Assembly: GCF_018613195.1 (NCBI RefSeq)
Contig: NZ_JAGGQQ010000008.1
Coordinates: forward strand, 310,001 to 374,000
Length of the DNA stretch: 64,000 nucleotides
Direction of reading: 5' to 3'
Source: Bacillus sp. ISL-45
GTDB lineage: Bacteria; Bacillota; Bacilli; Bacillales; Cytobacillaceae
Shown here piece by piece: positions 60,235 through 64,000 of the stretch (positions are counted from its first letter, which is position 1; every line of letters begins with the position of its first letter). The notes beneath the pieces are model-generated. The model searched no databases, was not told the DNA's origin, and worked only from the letters and a program-made list of their open reading frames with translations. The translations under genes were made by a program, and so were the position numbers.

Positions 60235-61107
60235 TTAGATACTTTCAAAAACTTCTTTATTTACCTTCTTTGATGGGGCTGGCCTTTTTTCAGGATAATC
60301 CGTAAACACTCCATCCGCTCCGATTTCATAAGCCTGCTGAATGTCTTCGTCTTTATTGACGGTAAAAAGGTGGACACCCAATCCATGATGATGGGCTTTT
60401 TTAATATAATCTTTATCCACCTCCCCAAAATTGGCTCCGATTCCTGATGCATATTTTTTCAGCGACCGTAGCTCCCGGTCTGTCATTTGAGCCTTATCAG
60501 AATATCTGTAAAGCTGGACCAGCGGAATTGCCGGTTCCAGCTTGTGGATTTTCTTCAGGCTTTTGCTGTGAAAAGATTGAATGATGACTTTCGATTCAGA
60601 CTGAACCAGCGAATACTTCCTCAGCAGATTGATTAATTTCTCTTCCATCCTTGGGGATTTGGTTTCGATGTAGTAATTTGCGGTTCTCCCATATCGCTGA
60701 AAGATTTCCTCAAGTGTAGGGATCTCGACATTTTCGTAGGTAGGGTCGGCGAGTTGCGGATACTGCTCATTGAACCACGAACCGGCTTCCAGCGCCTTGA
60801 TTTTTTCCAGAGTTAGCCCCTTTGCCAGCCCCGAGCCATTTGTCGTCCGGTCTAACTCCGGATCATGCAGGGCAATCAATTCACCGTCTTTTGTCATCTG
60901 CAAATCGATTTCGATATAATCGGCCTCCGAATCCACTGCCAGATCATATGCTGGCAATGTATGTTCAGGCGCGTAGGCCGATGCTCCTCTATGAGCGATG
61001 ATGATGAAATCTTCCGTTAAAACAAAAGCAGGCTCAGCTTTGCGATCCTCGCAACCGGCACTTGCCAGCAACATAAAGCAGAAGATAAATAGCCATATAT
61101 TTCTCAT
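60235..61107 (-). CDS. glpQ: Glycerophosphodiester phosphodiesterase, lipoprotein
   Basis: Hydrolyses glycerophosphodiesters, and in Bacillus also teichoic acid, to glycerol-3-phosphate outside the cell. 290 residues; lipoprotein signal with Cys19 (LASAGC). GDPD domain with IAHRGASAYAPEHT (H39, R40), IEIDLQMTKDGELIALHDP (E66, D68, H81) and the CxW/FTVN-like LFTVNKDEDI. Divergent from the ugp transporter that would import its product. The lipid anchor differs from the free secreted GlpQ of B. subtilis. Confidence 0.92.
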   Translation of the reverse strand: MRNIWLFIFCFMLLASAGCEDRKAEPAFVLTEDFIIIAHRGASAYAPEHTLPAYDLAVDSEADYIEIDLQMTKDGELIALHDPELDRTTNGSGLAKGLTLEKIKALEAGSWFNEQYPQLADPTYENVEIPTLEEIFQRYGRTANYYIETKSPRMEEKLINLLRKYSLVQSESKVIIQSFHSKSLKKIHKLEPAIPLVQLYRYSDKAQMTDRELRSLKKYASGIGANFGEVDKDYIKKAHHHGLGVHLFTVNKDEDIQQAYEIGADGVFTDYPEKRPAPSKKVNKEVFESI

Positions 61108-61212
61108 GATTCCCTCACTTTTTGTGAAATGTAATTTTCTAACATACTAGCAAAATAAAAAACATATACTCTCAATATATATTGCAAACTTTACAAGTTA
61201 ATACTTTGTGAC

Positions 61213-61273
61213 GGAGACCAGGAGACCACATCTACTGCCTGAATGGATAGGCATTATTTGTGGTCTCTTTTTT
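61213..61273 (+). promoter_or_regulatory. GlpP-type antitermination leader of ugpCAE
   Basis: GGAGA-CCA-GGAGA repeat, stem GGAGACCACAT / ATTTGTGGTCTC around an inner GCCT/AGGC stem, then TTTTTT. Same design as the glpFK and glpD leaders. Confidence 0.82.
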
Positions 61274-61307
61274 CAGGAAAAGGATTTTTAGAGAAAGGGT
61301 GGAGAGC

Positions 61308-62441
61308 ATGAAAAAGGTAGAATTGGTTGGTGTTTCGAAATCATATGATAAAAAAACAGAAGTCATTTCAGATATTACAGTCACGATCGAGCCTGGAGAG
61401 TTCTTCGTCCTTGTCGGTCCTTCCGGCTGCGGGAAAAGTACGATGCTGCGGATGATCGCCGGCCTGGAGGAAATCACGGGCGGAATCCTGAAAATCGGTG
61501 ATGTGGAGGCGAACTGGCTGCCGCCAAGCAAAAGGGATATCTCGATGGTTTTCCAGAACTATGCTCTATATCCCCATTTGACGGTCGAAGAGAACATCAT
61601 TTTCGGGCTCCATGTAAAAAAAGTCCCGAAAACGGAGCGGAAAAAACGTTGTGAGGATGTCGCGGAAATGCTGGGATTGACACCGTACCTGAAAAGGAAG
61701 CCTCGTGAGCTGTCCGGGGGCCAGAGACAGCGGGTCGCCCTGGCACGGGCGATCGTCAACCAGGCCCCGATTTGCCTGATGGATGAGCCGCTATCCAATC
61801 TGGACGCGAAATTGCGCGCGCATATGCGGTCGGAAATCCGCCAAATCCAGAGGCGGCTTGGCATCACGATGATTTATGTCACCCATGACCAAGTCGAGGC
61901 GATGACAATGGGGGACAGGATCATGATTCTCCATGACGGAAAAATCCAGCAGATTGGCAAACCGATCGATATCTACAATAATCCCGCCAATCCTTTTGTT
62001 GCGACATTCATTGGCTCCCCGCCGATGAATATTGGCGAAGGGAAGGTAAATCAAGAAAAGAACGAGGTTGTGTTCAGTGAGGATGCAAAACTAGCCATCC
62101 CAGTAGAGGATCGTCATTTATTAAAAACAGACCGGATTATTGTCGGCATTCGACCTGAGCATCTGAAGGCAGCGACGAAGGAGACGAAGGCGGAGAATAA
62201 GGTCTATGTAAAAACGACCAATGTTGAGGTGCTCGGCAATGAAACAATTTTTTCCTTTGACATGGGAGGAAGGGAATGGATGGCGAAATGGACTGGCCAG
62301 TGGCGGATTGACGTCGGGGATGTGGTTCCTGTTGTCATCGGATATGATTCGGTCTGCCTGTTTGACAGCGATACAGAAAAAATCATCAAGATTCCTTCTG
62401 ACATCGAGAACCATGTGTTTGATAAAGAGGTGTTCATATGA
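61308..62441 (+). CDS. ugpC: Glycerol-3-phosphate ABC transporter ATP-binding protein
   Basis: 377 residues. Walker A GPSGCGKST (about 37-45), Q-loop VFQNYALYPH, signature LSGGQRQRVALARAI (about 134-148), Walker B ICLMDEPLSNLD, H-loop VTHDQVEA, then a TOBE/MalK-type regulatory domain (about 240-370). MalK-like importers share this design; the leader and glpQ next door favour G3P. Start ATG 61308 follows AAAGGGTGGAG; upstream in-frame codons lie in the terminator. Overlaps ugpA by 4 bases. Confidence 0.9.
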   Translation: MKKVELVGVSKSYDKKTEVISDITVTIEPGEFFVLVGPSGCGKSTMLRMIAGLEEITGGILKIGDVEANWLPPSKRDISMVFQNYALYPHLTVEENIIFGLHVKKVPKTERKKRCEDVAEMLGLTPYLKRKPRELSGGQRQRVALARAIVNQAPICLMDEPLSNLDAKLRAHMRSEIRQIQRRLGITMIYVTHDQVEAMTMGDRIMILHDGKIQQIGKPIDIYNNPANPFVATFIGSPPMNIGEGKVNQEKNEVVFSEDAKLAIPVEDRHLLKTDRIIVGIRPEHLKAATKETKAENKVYVKTTNVEVLGNETIFSFDMGGREWMAKWTGQWRIDVGDVVPVVIGYDSVCLFDSDTEKIIKIPSDIENHVFDKEVFI

Positions 62442-63346
62442 AAGCAGACGATCCTCCAAAACTGGGTTTTTGGAGAAAATCGCTCAATGCCCGCACAGCC
62501 CTTTTATACCTGTTTCCGTCAATCCTCCTGTTTGCAGTGTTCATTTTTTACCCGATGTTCCGGACGATTTACCTTAGCTTTTTCCTGACCGACCAGCAGG
62601 GTGCCGCTGCATTGTTTGTCGGCTTTGAAAATTACGCTTATCTTTTCGAGTCGAAGGAATTCCGCAATAGTATCAAGGCGACGGTGCTGTTTGTCCTGTA
62701 TACCGTTCCGACAGGGGTGATCATCGCGCTGTTCCTGGCGCTGATTGCCAATGAGAAGCTGAAAGGAATCGGCTTCTTCCGGACGGTCTATTCCTCGACA
62801 ATGGGCATTTCGGTTGCTGCTTCCTCTGTCGTCTGGCTGTTCCTGTTCCACCCCAGCATCGGCATGTTCAACCGGCTGCTGAATGTCATGAATTTGCCAG
62901 GTGTCCAGTGGCTGCTCGATCCGGATTGGGCCCTCGTGTCGATTTCAATCTCGACGATCTGGATGAATATCGGCTTCTCTTTTCTGATCCTGCTCGGCGG
63001 GCTGCAGAACATTGATGAATATTTATATGAAAGTGCCAGGATCGACGGTGCCGGATACTGGTATCAGCTGCGCAGGATCACGATTCCGATGCTGTCGCCG
63101 ACATTGTTTTTCATCATCACGATATCTCTGATCAATGCATTCCAGACATTTGGTCAGGTCGACATTTTAACGAAGGGCGGCCCTTCCCAGGCAACCAATC
63201 TGATCGTTTATTCTATTTACCGGGAAGCATTCGTCAACTATCAGTTCGGGACGGCAAGCGCCCAGGCAGTATTTCTATTTATCTGTATTTTAATCGTGAC
63301 GATTCTGCAATTTAAGCTCGGAGAAAAGAAGGTGCACTATCAATGA
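62438..63346 (+). CDS. ugpA: Glycerol-3-phosphate ABC transporter permease
   Basis: 302 residues, six membrane helices (from about 22-44), MalF/UgpA type. The EAA loop that contacts the ATPase is YLYESARIDGAGYWYQLRRITIPML (about 194-218). Starts within the ugpC stop (ATGA) and overlaps ugpE by the same pattern. Confidence 0.92.
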   Translation: MKADDPPKLGFWRKSLNARTALLYLFPSILLFAVFIFYPMFRTIYLSFFLTDQQGAAALFVGFENYAYLFESKEFRNSIKATVLFVLYTVPTGVIIALFLALIANEKLKGIGFFRTVYSSTMGISVAASSVVWLFLFHPSIGMFNRLLNVMNLPGVQWLLDPDWALVSISISTIWMNIGFSFLILLGGLQNIDEYLYESARIDGAGYWYQLRRITIPMLSPTLFFIITISLINAFQTFGQVDILTKGGPSQATNLIVYSIYREAFVNYQFGTASAQAVFLFICILIVTILQFKLGEKKVHYQ

Positions 63347-64000
63347 TGATGTCGACACCGAAAAAAATCCTGTTTTATGTTTTGCTGGTGATTTCGGCCT
63401 TCCTGGTCTTTTTTCCGGTACTATACGCCTTCATGATCAGCTTTATGTCTGGCGGGGAAATCCTCCAGGGAAAGTTTTTTCCTGAATCGATTCATTTTGA
63501 TAACTATGTAAAAGTGTTCGACCGGCTGCCGTTGATGAACTACCTGATCAATAGCTTCGTCGTGTCGTTCGCCGTTATGCTGGGCCAGCTGGTTGTCTGC
63601 AGTCTGGCGGCATATGCCTTTGTTTTCATTCCTTTTAAGGGAAGGGATTTCATCTTCTTCCTTTTTATCTCGACGATGATGATTCCCTGGGAAGCAACGA
63701 TGATCCCTAACTTTTTTACCATCCAAAAGCTTGACTGGATGAACACATATCAAGGGTTGACCGTGCCATTTTTCGCTTTGGCCTTCGGGACCTTTCTGCT
63801 GCGGCAGCACTTCAAGACGATACCCAAGGAGCTGCATGAAGCAGCAGAAGTCGCGGGGCTCGGGAAGTTCGCTTTCTTTTGGAGAGTGATCCTTCCTGTG
63901 TCAAAAACAAGCCTAGTCACGCTGGGTGCCTACGGATTCCTGACGACATGGAATATGTATTTATGGCCATTGCTCGTCACAAGCACGGACCAGGTAAGGA
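63343..64000 (+). CDS. ugpE: Glycerol-3-phosphate ABC transporter permease (3' end beyond window)
   Basis: 219 codons visible from ATG 63343 to the window edge, open throughout. MalG/UgpE-type permease with the EAA loop ELHEAAEVAGLGKFAFFWRVILP (about 165-187) and membrane helices at about 10-32, 74-95, 107-125 and 140-155. Three ATG codons in a row make the exact start uncertain. A solute-binding ugpB gene is expected just downstream. Confidence 0.9.
   Translation, partial: MMMSTPKKILFYVLLVISAFLVFFPVLYAFMISFMSGGEILQGKFFPESIHFDNYVKVFDRLPLMNYLINSFVVSFAVMLGQLVVCSLAAYAFVFIPFKGRDFIFFLFISTMMIPWEATMIPNFFTIQKLDWMNTYQGLTVPFFALAFGTFLLRQHFKTIPKELHEAAEVAGLGKFAFFWRVILPVSKTSLVTLGAYGFLTTWNMYLWPLLVTSTDQVR

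Overview
The window looks like a chromosome segment of a Gram-positive, moderately low-GC Bacillaceae species (a Mesobacillus- or Bacillus-type organism; genus not provable from sequence alone). The evidence is strong AGGAGG-type ribosome binding sites with frequent GTG and TTG starts, CcpA-type cre boxes, GlpP-type antitermination leaders, S-layer homology (SLH) exoproteins, ComK, the xpaC-yaaN pair, and many palindromic intergenic repeats. No rRNA, tRNA, phage or CRISPR array was seen.

Left part (1-31 kb): a cell-surface island. Six secreted proteins carry SLH modules: an SLH-only protein, a 2281-residue amylopullulanase, two subtilisin-like proteases, a lytic-transglycosylase-like protein and a CpdB/YfkN-type nucleotidase. 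galU and galE lie among them. A PAS-GGDEF protein and, at 30-32 kb, a GGDEF/HD-GYP protein add c-di-GMP turnover.

Middle (31-45 kb): regulatory and small-protein region. It holds a PlcR-like RRNPP regulator divergent from a 43-44 aa pre-peptide ending in DLPFEH (PapR-like), next to a secreted metalloprotease. It also holds two c-di-GMP-I riboswitches, each in front of a tiny ORF, an NlpC/P60 hydrolase, a REP-associated tyrosine transposase (RAYT), a PRD regulator, xpaC-yaaN, and a small sigma factor divergent from comK with a structured RNA between them.

All 19 palindromic repeats, in two families, lie left of 39.2 kb; the last one abuts the RAYT gene. Family A ends in GTGACAGGCACC and its complement. 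Family B is centred on GGGGGTC(T/A)GACCCCC and its arms vary in sequence while staying complementary.

Right part (45-64 kb): metabolic operons without such repeats. glpF-glpK, glpD (frameshifted at a G7 run as given) and ugpCAE each follow a leader with a GGAGA-N3-GGAGA repeat and a terminator; glpQ is divergent from ugp. Between them lies an eleven-gene hexuronate operon: kdgR-like, kdgK, SIS isomerase, Ldh-family dehydrogenase, TRAP transporter, zinc dehydrogenase, eda, uxuA, uxuB-like SDR and a 3-hexulose-6-phosphate-synthase-like gene. It imports and degrades uronates through mannonate and KDG to pyruvate and glyceraldehyde-3-phosphate.
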